DNA from: Aggregatibacter actinomycetemcomitans DSM 8324
GTDB taxonomy: Bacteria > Pseudomonadota > Gammaproteobacteria > Enterobacterales > Pasteurellaceae
Assembly (NCBI RefSeq): GCF_000372365.1
Contig: NZ_AQUU01000003.1
Span: 62,001 to 126,000 of the forward strand
Direction of reading: 5' to 3'
DNA: 64,000 nt
A program made the translations under genes and the position numbers. Numbering within the stretch: position 1 is the first letter of the stretch; every line of letters starts with the position of its first letter. Below, piece by piece: positions 49,167 to 57,974 of the stretch. The notes under the pieces are model-generated. The model saw only the letters and a list, made by a program, of their open reading frames with translations, ran no database searches and was not told the DNA's origin.

Positions 49167-50390
49167 ATGACGATTGAAATTCTTGTCCCCGATTTACCCG
49201 AATCCGTAGCCGATGCCACCGTGGCAACTTGGCACAAAAAAGCGGGCTACGCAGTGAAACGTGATGAAGTGATTGTGGAAATCGAGACCGACAAAGTGGT
49301 GCTTGAAGTGCCGGCACAGGCGGACGGCGTGCTTGCCCAGATTTTGCAGGAAGAAGGGGCAACAGTAGTCAGCAAACAGTTGCTTGGCACTCTGGAAGAT
49401 TCGGTGACGGCGGCAGCCATTGCAACGGAAAAAACGGCGGAGCCGACACCGAAAGATCGTCGCACGGAAGTGCCTGATGAACCGCATGTCACCGATGCGC
49501 AAGGACCTGCGGTACGCCGTTTATTAGCCGAGCACGGTTTACAGCCTTCCGATGTTGCCGATGTAAAAGGCACCGGCGTGGGCGGCAGAATTACCCGTGA
49601 AGATGTGGAAGCGATCCTTGCCCAACGCACGGCTGCAGCGGCACAACCGCAAGTGGCGGAAGATACCCTCAGCACCGTGGCATATGCCGCACGTAGTGAA
49701 AAACGCGTGCCGATGACCCGTTTACGCAAACGTATTGCGGAACGTCTGTTGGAAGCCAAAAACACCACCGCGATGTTGACTACGTTCAATGAAGTGGATA
49801 TGCAGCCGATCATGAACCTGCGTAAACAATACGGTGAAAAATTTGAAAAACAACACGGCGTGCGTTTAGGCTTCATGTCTTTTTATATCAAAGCCGTGGT
49901 GGAAGCCTTAAAACGTTATCCGGAAGTGAATGCCTCCATTGACGGCGACGATGTGATTTATCACAACTATTTTGACGTGAGCATTGCGGTTTCGACTCCA
50001 CGCGGTTTAGTGACGCCGGTATTGCGCGATTGTGATAATCTTTCCATGGCGGACATTGAAAAATCTATCAAAGCCCTGGCGGAAAAAGGGCGTGACGGCA
50101 AATTGACAGTAGAAGATTTAACCGGCGGTAACTTCACCATTACCAACGGCGGCGTGTTTGGTTCGCTAATGTCCACTCCGATTATCAACCCGCCGCAAAG
50201 TGCCATTTTAGGTATGCACGCCATTAAAGAACGCCCGGTGGCGCTAAACGGTCAAGTGGTGATTCGCCCGATGATGTATTTGGCATTGAGTTACGACCAC
50301 CGCTTAATTGACGGGCGGGAATCCGTCGGTTTCTTAGTGACGATAAAAGAGCTGCTGGAAGACCCGACAAGATTATTACTTGAAATTTAA
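49167..50390 (+). CDS. sucB: dihydrolipoamide succinyltransferase (E2)
   Basis: The 407-residue core of the 2-oxoglutarate dehydrogenase complex. An N-terminal lipoyl domain carries the lipoylated lysine in [13 protein letters not shown] near residue 44. A peripheral-subunit binding domain follows ([18 protein letters not shown] near 115, then [14 protein letters not shown]). The C-terminal catalytic domain has [20 protein letters not shown] and the active-site [12 protein letters not shown]. The linkers are short. Its length equals E. coli SucB (405). Confidence 0.97.
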   Translation: MTIEILVPDLPESVADATVATWHKKAGYAVKRDEVIVEIETDKVVLEVPAQADGVLAQILQEEGATVVSKQLLGTLEDSVTAAAIATEKTAEPTPKDRRTEVPDEPHVTDAQGPAVRRLLAEHGLQPSDVADVKGTGVGGRITREDVEAILAQRTAAAAQPQVAEDTLSTVAYAARSEKRVPMTRLRKRIAERLLEAKNTTAMLTTFNEVDMQPIMNLRKQYGEKFEKQHGVRLGFMSFYIKAVVEALKRYPEVNASIDGDDVIYHNYFDVSIAVSTPRGLVTPVLRDCDNLSMADIEKSIKALAEKGRDGKLTVEDLTGGNFTITNGGVFGSLMSTPIINPPQSAILGMHAIKERPVALNGQVVIRPMMYLALSYDHRLIDGRESVGFLVTIKELLEDPTRLLLEI

Positions 50391-50395
50391 TAAGA

Positions 50396-50431
50396 AAACC
50401 GCTTGTTTCTTGCTTGCAAGACAAGCGGTTT
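50396..50431. repeat. inverted pair of Apl-type uptake sequence
   Basis: AAACCGCTTGT (50396-50406) and ACAAGCGGTTT (50421-50431) are perfect complements with a 14-nt loop. ACAAGCGGT is the uptake core of the Actinobacillus pleuropneumoniae clade, not the AAGTGCGGT found in the rest of this window. The hairpin starts six bases after the sucB stop. Confidence 0.75.
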
Positions 50432-50576
50432 CGGTTTATAAAAACGCCTTAAGAAAAAAACGTTGTTTATTCTTCGCAGGTAAGTTTGCTTACTTGCTCA
50501 CGCCAACAGTCAAAAAATAATATTTTTTACAACCGCACTTTTTATCAGAATATTTATACGCAACAGAGGATTTTGT

Positions 50577-51746
50577 ATGAATCTACACGAATACCAAAGT
50601 AAGCAGGTTTTTGCCGAATATGATTTACCGATATGCCGAGGCATCGCTTGTAAAACCGCAGACGAAGCGGCAGAGGCGATCAAACAGCTGAAGGGCGATG
50701 TTTGGGTTACCAAGTGCCAAGTGCATGCGGGTGGGCGCGGAAAAGCCGGTGGCGTGAAATTGGTGCGTAATGAAGCGGAAGTGCGTGCCTTTGTGGATAA
50801 ATGGCTGGGGCAGCGTTTGGTGACCTTTCAAACCGATGCCAATGGGCAACCGATTAACATTATTTATGTGGAAGAAACGGTCAATATCGACCGAGAGTTA
50901 TATTTGGGCGCGGTGATCGATCGCGCTTCACAAAAAGTGGTCTTTATGGCATCTGCCGCCGGCGGTATGGATATTGAAGAGGTGGCGGCGAAAACCCCGG
51001 AATTATTGCATAAAGTAGCGTTGGATCCGCTGGTGGGCGGAATGCCTTATCAAGGGCGCGAATTGGCGTTTAAACTGGGGTTGAAGGGCGATCAAATCAA
51101 CCAATTTACCCATATTTTCACCCAACTGGCGAAAATGTTTGTAGAGCGGGATTTATCTCTGTTGGAAATTAATCCGCTTGTAGTAACCAAAGAAGGCAAG
51201 CTGTCTTGTCTGGATGCCAAGATCGTGGTGGACAGTAATGCACTATATCGCCAGCTGGATTTAGCCACTATGCACGATATTACCCAAAGCGATGCGCGTG
51301 AAGCCTTGGCGGAATTGCACCAGCTGAATTACGTAGCACTGGACGGCAACATCGGCTGTATGGTCAATGGCGCCGGGCTTGCCATGGGCACGATGGATAT
51401 TGTGAAACTGCACGGCGGGCAGCCTGCAAATTTCCTTGATGTGGGCGGTGGCACAACCAAAGAACGGGTGGCGGAAGCCTTCAAAATCATTCTTTCCGAT
51501 AAAAACGTCAAAGCCGTATTGGTGAATATTTTCGGCGGCATTGTGCGTTGCGATCTGATCGCCGAAGGCATTGTGGCGGCGGTGAACCAAGTGGGCGTAC
51601 ATGTGCCGGTAGTGGTGCGTTTGGAAGGCAACAACGCGCCTTTAGGACGGGAAATTTTAGCCAACAGCGGTTTGAATATTATTGCGGCGAAAACCCTCAC
51701 GGACGCGGCGGTGGAATCCATTAAAGCGGCAAATGGTAATTTATAA
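50577..51746 (+). CDS. sucC: succinyl-CoA ligase, beta subunit
   Basis: A 389-residue ATP-grasp subunit (E. coli 388) that binds nucleotide and succinate. It has [18 protein letters not shown] at the start, [20 protein letters not shown] in the nucleotide site, and [20 protein letters not shown] and [17 protein letters not shown] in the CoA-contact domain. It forms the heterotetramer with SucD, encoded 10 bp downstream. Confidence 0.97.
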   Translation: MNLHEYQSKQVFAEYDLPICRGIACKTADEAAEAIKQLKGDVWVTKCQVHAGGRGKAGGVKLVRNEAEVRAFVDKWLGQRLVTFQTDANGQPINIIYVEETVNIDRELYLGAVIDRASQKVVFMASAAGGMDIEEVAAKTPELLHKVALDPLVGGMPYQGRELAFKLGLKGDQINQFTHIFTQLAKMFVERDLSLLEINPLVVTKEGKLSCLDAKIVVDSNALYRQLDLATMHDITQSDAREALAELHQLNYVALDGNIGCMVNGAGLAMGTMDIVKLHGGQPANFLDVGGGTTKERVAEAFKIILSDKNVKAVLVNIFGGIVRCDLIAEGIVAAVNQVGVHVPVVVRLEGNNAPLGREILANSGLNIIAAKTLTDAAVESIKAANGNL

Positions 51747-51756
51747 GGAGCGAATG

Positions 51757-52629
51757 ATGTCAATTTTAATCGATAATAACACCAAAGTAATTTGCCAAGG
51801 TTTCACCGGAGGACAAGGCACATTCCACTCCCAACAAGCATTGGCTTACGGCACCAAATTAGTCGGTGGCGTGTCCCCCGGCAAGGGCGGCACAACCCAT
51901 CTGGGGCTGCCGGTGTTCAATACTGTGCGGGATGCCGTGGAAGCGACCGGCGCCACCGCAACAGTGATTTATGTCCCTGCACCGGGCTGCAAAGACGCCA
52001 TTTTAGAAGCTATCGACGCGGGCATTCAGTTAATCGTGTGTATTACCGAAGGGATCCCAACGCTAGATATGTTAGTGGTCAAACAGCGTTTAAATCAAAC
52101 CGGCGTACGTATGATCGGCCCGAACTGCCCGGGCGTGATTACACCGGAAGAATGCAAAATCGGCATTATGCCGGGCGATATTCACAAGAAAGGCAAAATC
52201 GGCATCGTTTCCCGCTCCGGCACGCTCACTTATGAAGCGGTCAAACAAACCACCGACGAAGGTTTCGGGCAATCCACTTGTGTCGGCATCGGCGGCGATC
52301 CGATTCCCGGCTCCAACTTTGTGGATATTCTTAAATTATTCCAAGAAGATCCGCAAACAGAAGCTATTGTCATGATCGGCGAAATCGGCGGTTCGGCGGA
52401 AGAAGAAGCGGCGGAGTTCATTAAACAACACGTCACCAAGCCGGTAGTCAGCTACATCGCCGGCGTTACTGCCCCGAAAGACAAACGCATGGGGCACGCC
52501 GGCGCCATCATCAGCGGCGGCAAAGGCACCGCCGATGCAAAGTTTGTCGCCCTCGAAGCGGCCGGCGTGAAAACCGTCAGAAGCCTGGTAGGCATCGGTG
52601 CAGTATTGCGGGACGTGCTGAAGAAATAA
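51757..52629 (+). CDS. sucD: succinyl-CoA ligase, alpha subunit
   Basis: The 290-residue subunit contains the phosphohistidine in [18 protein letters not shown] near residue 246 and the CoA-binding [18 protein letters not shown] at the start (FTGGQGT). Also seen are [34 protein letters not shown] and [12 protein letters not shown]. Of two adjacent ATG codons (51754 and 51757), the second gives the E. coli N-terminus MSILID. AAGGAG precedes. Last gene of sucABCD. Confidence 0.97.
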   Translation: MSILIDNNTKVICQGFTGGQGTFHSQQALAYGTKLVGGVSPGKGGTTHLGLPVFNTVRDAVEATGATATVIYVPAPGCKDAILEAIDAGIQLIVCITEGIPTLDMLVVKQRLNQTGVRMIGPNCPGVITPEECKIGIMPGDIHKKGKIGIVSRSGTLTYEAVKQTTDEGFGQSTCVGIGGDPIPGSNFVDILKLFQEDPQTEAIVMIGEIGGSAEEEAAEFIKQHVTKPVVSYIAGVTAPKDKRMGHAGAIISGGKGTADAKFVALEAAGVKTVRSLVGIGAVLRDVLKK

Positions 52630-52647
52630 TTGGAGTTAGTGAGGTAA

Positions 52648-52693
52648 AAAGTGCGGTCGGTTTGAAAAACGTTTTTTAAATCGACCGCACTTT
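52648..52693. terminator. uptake-sequence terminator of sucABCD
   Basis: AAAGTGCGGTCGGTTT pairs with AAATCGACCGCACTTT with one mismatch over 16 positions, between convergent sucD and fdhF. Confidence 0.75.
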
Positions 52694-52699
52694 AATCTA

Positions 52700-52739
52700 C
52701 TCCCCAAAACTTGGACAGATCAACCTAAGTTTAGGGGAG
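52700..52739. repeat. short inverted repeat resembling an IS end
   Basis: CTCCCCAAAACTT (52700-52712) and AAGTTTAGGGGAG (52727-52739) are complements at 12 of 13 positions around 14 bases. The text 'tggacag' next to the left arm is reminiscent of ends of IS3-group elements. No transposase is present. Confidence 0.45.
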
Positions 52740-52799
52740 ATAGATCATTTTGATTCCCTTAAAAGTGCGGCTGTAATTTTCGTTAAATCAAAACAACCC

Positions 52800-54959
52800 T
52801 TATGCTACTAACGCAGTTTGTTTTAAGCGGTTTTTCAGTTTGGTATATTCCGCCACTACATAGTGCTCTGCCCAAGCTTGATCCTCAATTTTATCAATAC
52901 GCACCGCGCTGTATTTGTATTCCGGCGTTCTTGAACCCGGGTTCAAATGTTCGGCGGTGAGTTCGTTACATTTACCGATCCACCATTGGTAGGTCATATA
53001 ACAAGCGCCTTTGTTGGTACGGGTGCTCACATCGGCGCGGGAAATAACTTTACCCCGTGAAGAAGCAATCCAAACCAAGTCGTTGTTTTTAATACCCAGT
53101 GCTTTGGCGTCTTGGTCGTTCATTTGAACGAATCCCGGTTCGTCGGCAAGGGCGGCGAGGGCGCGACAGTTACCTGTCATAGAACGGCAGGAATAGTGTC
53201 CCATTTCACGCACGGTGGAAAGTACCAACGGGAATTCTTCGGAAAGATCTTCCATCGGCGGTTCCCAGTCGCAGGCAAAGAATTCGGCTTTGCCGCCTTT
53301 GCGGTCGAAGATTTGTCCTTCATACAAATACTGCGTACCTTGGTCTTCCGGTCCTTCGTCGGTACAAGGCCATTGAATGTAGCCCAAACCTTCCATTTTT
53401 TCGTAGGTCGCGCCTTTGTAAATCGGGCAAAGTTCACGTAATTCGTCCCAAATTTCTTTGGTGTTGTTGTAATGCATTGGATAGCCTAAGGCTTGCGCTA
53501 TTAAACTGATGATTTCCCAGTCGTCCTTGACATTGCCTACCGGTTCAACGGCCTTATAGAAGCGTTGGAAACCACGGTCGGCGGCACTGTACACACCTTC
53601 ATGTTCGGCACAGGAGGTTGCCGGTAAAATCACATCCGCTTCCGCGGCGGTTTGGGTCATGAAAATATCCTGTACGATAATGAATTCCAAATCCTTGAAG
53701 GTTTGTTTCATAGCGTTAATATCAGGTTCGGTTTGTAAGGTGTCCTCACCCATGATGTAAAACGCTTTGAGTTTGCCTTCTTTCACTGCGTGCGGCACTT
53801 CACTTAACGGCACGCCCGGTTTGGTCGGAATGGACGGTACTCCCCAGGCTTTGGCGAATTTCGCATTGGTTTCCGGATCAGCAAAACTTTGATAGCCCGG
53901 CAAGGTGTTGAATAACGCGCCCATATCGCACGCGCCCTGTACGTTATTTTGACCACGTACCGGGTTTACACCCACATTCGGTTTACCAAGATTACCCGTC
54001 AACATTGCCAAACTTGCCAACGCACGAACGGTTTCCACCCCTTGGCGGAATTGACATACACCCATACCCCACAAGATCGTCGCGGTTTCCGCTTTCGCAT
54101 AAGTGCGGGCGATTTCACGCAACATTTCAGGGTCAATGCCGGTGATGTGTTGCGTGGATTTCGGTGTATAGGCTTTTACGGTTTCATAGAACGCATCGAA
54201 GTTTTCGGTGTGTTCATCAATAAATTTTTGATCTTGTAACCCCTCTTCCAAAATCACATTCATCATGGCATTTAAGAATGCCACGTTACTACCGTTGGCA
54301 AGTGGTGCATAAATATCAGCAATACGCGCAGTCTCGATTTTACGAGGGTCACAAACAATGATTTTCGCACCTTTTTCTTTGGCGTGATTAATTCGACGCG
54401 CCACGATTGGGTGTGAAGTGGAGGCATTATAGCCGAAGATAAATACACATTTGGTGTCTTCAATCTCAACGATTGAGTTGGACATTGCGCCGTTACCGAC
54501 CGATTTGAGCAGACCTGTTACAGAAGGGCCATGTCATACGCGCGCACAACAGTCAACATTGTTATTTCCTAATACCGCACGGGCGAATTTTTGCATAACG
54601 AAGTTCACTTCGTTACCCGGACCGCGGGAGGACCCTGTTACCATAATGGATTCGTTACCGTATTTTTCACAGATTTCTTTGAGACGGTTAGCGGAGTAAG
54701 AAATCGCTTCTTCCCAGCTTACCGGGGTGAATGGTTCGCCACGTTTGTAGCGGATCATCGGTTGAGTCAGGCGAGGAGTCAGAATTTTAGTGTCATGTAC
54801 GAAATCCCAGCCATAATATCCTTTTAGACACAACTCCCCTTCGTTGGTCTTGCCGTTTGCGCCCTCAGCTCCCACAATTTTGTTGTTTTCAACCAAAAGA
54901 TTGATTTTACAACCTGAGGCACAATACGGACATACAGTAATCACTTTTTTAATTGCCAT
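52800..54959 (-). CDS. fdhF: formate dehydrogenase H, selenoprotein
   Basis: The reading frame is continuous from ATG 54959 to TAA 52800 if the TGA at 54534-54536 is read as selenocysteine, giving 719 residues (E. coli FdhF 715). Sec is residue 142, in VDCCARV-U-HGPSVTGL, which equals the E. coli active site. Before it, Cys10, Cys13, Cys17 and Cys44 hold the 4Fe-4S cluster (CPYCASGC, GELCLKG). After it are GMGVCQFRQGVETVR, LTGNLGKPNVGVNPVRGQNN and VLSTVREMGHYSCRSMTG for the bis-MGD molybdenum cofactor. AAGGA precedes the ATG. The enzyme oxidises formate to CO2 and feeds the Hyf hydrogenase encoded upstream. It needs selA-D from elsewhere. Confidence 0.95.
54490..54536 (-). promoter_or_regulatory. 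SECIS element and Sec codon in fdhF
   Basis: On the minus strand the TGA is followed by a region whose loop sequence AGGTCTG (54510-54516) and flank TCGGTCGGTAA match the E. coli fdhF SECIS that SelB binds. It lies about 20 nt after the UGA, the normal bacterial distance. Confidence 0.85.
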
Positions 54960-55154
54960 AGTAATGTCCTTATTTGAGCTACAACACGATATGGATAAAT
55001 TATTGTTATTGTCCAAAGCCATCATACTCCTAAACACTAGGATAGACCTACAAAAAGCATGGATTTATTGATATAGAACAGGTTTTTTGTAAATTTTGGG
55101 ATTTTATAGTGAAATTATGTCATCGCTAAAGATGGGAACAATAATTTTAACCGA

Positions 55155-55454
55155 TTAGATAAACTGATATTTTCCCTTTCCTTGTCCTTCTACCTTTTTA
55201 ATAATGCTGATTTTTAGCATTTTTCCAAGCAGATCGGAGGAAGGCGAGGCAGTAAGCGTTAAAATAGCAATAAGGTCAGCGCGGGAAAAAATAGAATAAC
55301 CGACTGCCAGATATAATTTTTCAATGTGACTGATAGTTTTATATGAAAGCCCTTTTTGATTTGCTAAAACGTCTTTCAGATTTTCAATATCCTGTTTTTT
55401 AGGTTGAATATCCTGTTTTTCAGGTTGAATGTCCTGATTTTAAGTTTGAATATT
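55155..55454 (-). pseudogene. C-terminal remnant of a winged-helix/repeat protein
   Basis: The minus strand has an open frame ending at TAA 55155 of about 95 codons. It reads NQDIQPEKQDIQPKKQDIEN, then GLSYKTISHIEKLYLA, FSRADLIAILTLTASPSSDL and EGQGKGKYQFI. The 7-residue QDIQP.K repeat (21-bp DNA repeat, about three copies near 55386-55450) is interrupted further upstream by TAA and TAG. The end resembles C-terminal winged-helix domains of AAA_4 or Fic-type proteins of this family of bacteria. No start codon with a ribosome site was found. It lies in the 591-bp gap 54960-55550 between fdhF and hycI, whose other content is an uptake-sequence pair at about 55472 and 55540. Confidence 0.5.
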
Positions 55455-55550
55455 CTATTTTTCGGCAAAAAAGTGCGGTCATATTTTCAAGTGTTTTTCG
55501 CGATTATGTAGCTGTTGCCGGATTTACGCCCAAAACCCACCGCACTTTTC

Positions 55551-56012
55551 TTACAACACCGGAATCTCCGCAAGCGTCCGTCCGTCTTTTAAAAAATCAT
55601 ACATAAACTGCACGGATTCTTTGACGGCATCGGTCATGGGAAAACCGAAGGAAACCAGATCCGGTTGAATGCCCACAAAGATGATTTTTTTAATGTCTTG
55701 TTCTAATTGTTCGATTAAAAAATTAAGCGGCATATTATGCGTGCTCATGAAGAACATTTCGGCGATGGCTTCTTTTTCGATAATGCGGATTTTGCCCGGT
55801 GCCAGTTCCATATCTGCGGCATCGAAAATCAGCAGAAGTTCGGGTTTAAGCTCCCGCACGATATGCGCCACATTTTCCGGCGCGGATCCGCCGTCAAGTG
55901 CGGTCCAATTTTCCAACGGATTTTCAGTTAACAGCTGATACAGGTACGGACCGGCGCCGTCGTCGCCCATCATGCTGTTGCCGACGGTGAGAATGATATT
56001 GTTATTCGTCAC
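55551..56012 (-). CDS. hycI: hydrogenase maturation endopeptidase HycI
   Basis: A 153-residue protease that cleaves the C-terminal tail of the [NiFe] hydrogenase large subunit after nickel insertion. It is close to E. coli HycI: LTVGNSMMGDDGAGPYLYQL at the start, LDGGSAPENVAHIVREL, LLIFDAADMELAPGKIRII, and MSTHNMPLNFLIEQLEQDI, then FVGIQPDLVSFGFPM. The nickel-sensing Glu/Asp and His are in GDD, DAAD and STHN. Its start overlaps hyfJ by 11 bases. Its substrate is HyfG, which has the required tail. Confidence 0.95.
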   Translation of the reverse strand: MTNNNIILTVGNSMMGDDGAGPYLYQLLTENPLENWTALDGGSAPENVAHIVRELKPELLLIFDAADMELAPGKIRIIEKEAIAEMFFMSTHNMPLNFLIEQLEQDIKKIIFVGIQPDLVSFGFPMTDAVKESVQFMYDFLKDGRTLAEIPVL

Positions 56013-56406
56013 GACGTTTCACCATGATATACATCACCGGCTCGCGCTGAATGGAAGCCAAGGTGTCCATTAAAATTTCGGTCCATTGCTGATGTTGCGG
56101 AGTGAAATGGGCTTTATTTTCGTCCAGCGCTTTCGCCAACAAATTCACATGACTGGAGTCGATCACGATTTCGCCGAATTTCATTAACCCTGCAAATTTA
56201 CGCTTTGCCTCCCCCTCCGGGAAGGCGGCGACAAATTGTTGATAATCCTCGTAGTCGCAAATCAGCAATTTTTTGAAGCAATCAATCACCCCCACATGGT
56301 GACCGATTGCCAAAGAGTAATACATTACTTGCTGCGCCTGTTCCGGCACTTGTTCTTCGTTTTCGACAAAGCGTTCGTTGAGAAGATAGAAGATTACGGT
56401 GGTCAT
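56002..56406 (-). CDS. hyfJ: formate hydrogenlyase maturation protein HycH/HyfJ
   Basis: The 134-residue protein matches the HycH/HyfJ family: EEQVPEQAQQVMYYSLAIGH, HVGVIDCFKKLL, EGEAKRKFAGLMKFGEIVID and REPVMYIMVKRRDE. In E. coli HycH is needed for assembly of the hydrogenase large subunit of hydrogenase 3. Because the membrane genes here are of the hyf type I use hyfJ; hycH would be equally fair. A palindrome separates it from hyfI. Confidence 0.9.
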   Translation of the reverse strand: MTTVIFYLLNERFVENEEQVPEQAQQVMYYSLAIGHHVGVIDCFKKLLICDYEDYQQFVAAFPEGEAKRKFAGLMKFGEIVIDSSHVNLLAKALDENKAHFTPQHQQWTEILMDTLASIQREPVMYIMVKRRDE

Positions 56407-56450
56407 GATACGTCCTTACTGCTTTACATCTCAGCAACAGAGTTGCTTTT

Positions 56451-56519
56451 GTAGGGGTGGGTCCTGTGCCCGCCCATTATCCAAACGTAAATTCGGGCGG
56501 GCACAGGACCCGCCCCTAC
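56451..56519. repeat. 69-bp near-perfect palindrome inside the hyf operon
   Basis: The 25-base arms (56451-56475 and 56495-56519) differ at one position and enclose 19 bases. The arm begins GTAGGGGTGGGTCC and ends TGCCCGCCC, G/C-rich compared with its surroundings. It lies between hyfI (stop 56541) and hyfJ (start 56406). No T run, so not an ordinary terminator. Confidence 0.85.
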
Positions 56520-56540
56520 GGGAGAATATAAGCCAATAAC

Positions 56541-57317
56541 TTACCCCGAAAACGGCATACTAATGGCATGCAGACGGTTGACGATTTCGCTCAGGCGCGG
56601 ATCCGCTTCCCGTTCCAGGTATTCCCCTAAACGCACACCGAACGGCACGCTGTCATCTTCCGACATCATCGCCATAAATTGATTGGCGATATTGCCACCC
56701 TGACGATAACCGGCAAGACGACGAGCCTCCCGTTCTAAGCTGATACGCAAATCCAGCGGAATGCCCGGAAAACGCAATTTGGCGTCGGCATTCGGATCGG
56801 CTTTTTCCTGTTTGCCTTTCAGTTTTTGATCGAGCAACCCTAACGCCATGGCGAAGCCGTAAATGGTTGCCGCCGGGGTTGGCGGGCAGCCCGGGATATA
56901 CACGTCAATCGGCACGATTTGATCGCTACCGCCCCAGACGCAATAAAGATCATGGAAAATCCCGCCGCCACAACCGCAAGCGCCGTAAGAAATACAGATT
57001 TTCGGATCGGGCGCCGCTTGGTAGGCTCGCATTGCAGGGGTGCGCATAGCACGGGTCACCGTGCCGGTGAACAACAAAATATCCGCATGGCGGGGCGATG
57101 CCACCACTTTAATCCCGAAACGCTCCGCGTCGAAGGTCGGCGTGATGGTGCTGAAAATTTCGATTTCGCAACCGTTGCAACCGCCGCAGTCCACACGATA
57201 GACATACGCCGAACGTTGAATATTCTTCAACAGGGTTTGTTTCATTTTGGCGATATTTTCATCTATGCTGAATGGTGTTGAAATGCCATTGACCGGCATT
57301 GGAATTTGTGTGTTCAT
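56541..57317 (-). CDS. hyfI: hydrogenase-4 small (Fe-S) subunit HyfI
   Basis: A 258-residue subunit of the NuoB/HycG/HyfI family carrying one 4Fe-4S cluster nearest the nickel site. Cluster ligands are in [14 protein letters not shown] near residue 45, [13 protein letters not shown] and [14 protein letters not shown] near 145. It binds HyfG and conducts electrons from FdhF through HyfH to the NiFe centre. Its start overlaps the hyfH stop by four bases (ATGA). Confidence 0.95.
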   Translation of the reverse strand: MNTQIPMPVNGISTPFSIDENIAKMKQTLLKNIQRSAYVYRVDCGGCNGCEIEIFSTITPTFDAERFGIKVVASPRHADILLFTGTVTRAMRTPAMRAYQAAPDPKICISYGACGCGGGIFHDLYCVWGGSDQIVPIDVYIPGCPPTPAATIYGFAMALGLLDQKLKGKQEKADPNADAKLRFPGIPLDLRISLEREARRLAGYRQGGNIANQFMAMMSEDDSVPFGVRLGEYLEREADPRLSEIVNRLHAISMPFSG

Positions 57318-57961
57318 CGTCTTTCGCCTCCTGCTAAAACTCTTGAATTTTCCACCGCACTTTCTTCCCGTTGCTCGATCATTTGTTTGAAATTCAGGCG
57401 CACCGGTTCTTTGAAGTCGATGAGTTTCAGCCGCATATTGGATTCCATGTTTGCGGTTTTTTCCAAGCTACCTTGGCGTTTGCACACCGGGCAAGTATGC
57501 AACACTGCCAGTTTTTGTTTAACCAAATTCGGGTCATCCAAGGTTTGTTTGAATAAATCAATGGTGTAATTCAGCTCTTTATAGGAAATGAACGGTTGAC
57601 CACATTCCTGACAGGCAACGGTCGCAAAGGTGGTTTCCTGATAAAGATCCTGTTTGTTAGTCACCGATAATTCAAAATCCTGCGTTAAGCGAATGGCTTT
57701 GGTCGGGCATACTTCTTCACAACGACCGCAGAAAATACAGCGCCCCAGGAATAAAGACCAAGTGCGGTCGCCGGTCACCGGATCGGTACGCATGGTGAGT
57801 GCGTTCGCCGGGCAAGCCATGGTGCAGGCGGCGCATACGATACATTGATCGGAATTAAGTTCCGGTTTGCCTCTGAAATCATCATCCACTTCATAAGGTT
57901 TGAACGGGTATTTGGTGGTAACGTCACCGGCTTTAAATACGGTTTTAAGTAACTTAAACAT
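57314..57961 (-). CDS. hyfH: hydrogenase-4 Fe-S subunit HyfH
   Basis: A 215-residue NuoI-like protein. The two 4Fe-4S motifs are [16 protein letters not shown] (about 41-56) and [16 protein letters not shown] (about 75-90). The C-terminal part has two further CxxC pairs ([16 protein letters not shown]), as in E. coli HycF, and extends about 35 residues beyond that protein (180). It links the electron-input side to HyfI. Confidence 0.93.
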   Translation of the reverse strand: MFKLLKTVFKAGDVTTKYPFKPYEVDDDFRGKPELNSDQCIVCAACTMACPANALTMRTDPVTGDRTWSLFLGRCIFCGRCEEVCPTKAIRLTQDFELSVTNKQDLYQETTFATVACQECGQPFISYKELNYTIDLFKQTLDDPNLVKQKLAVLHTCPVCKRQGSLEKTANMESNMRLKLIDFKEPVRLNFKQMIEQREESAVENSRVLAGGERR

Positions 57962-57974
57962 GCTTCCGCCTCCC

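Noticed and set aside
49247-49876. A 209-residue frame antisense to sucB
   Set aside because: It is a shadow of the lipoyl and E3-binding coding sequence, with no known domain or start signal.
54534-54536. TGA as a nonsense mutation making fdhF a pseudogene
   Set aside because: Position, flanking residues and the downstream SECIS-like loop equal the known selenocysteine site; both halves are well conserved.
55060-55080. TTGAT-like half site upstream of fdhF as an FNR or sigma-54 element
   Set aside because: Only one half site fits, and no TGGC-N8-TTGC promoter pattern was found on the minus strand.
56919-57281. A 120-residue frame antisense to hyfI
   Set aside because: Shadow of the conserved Cys-rich hyfI sequence; no start signal and no family match that I recognise.
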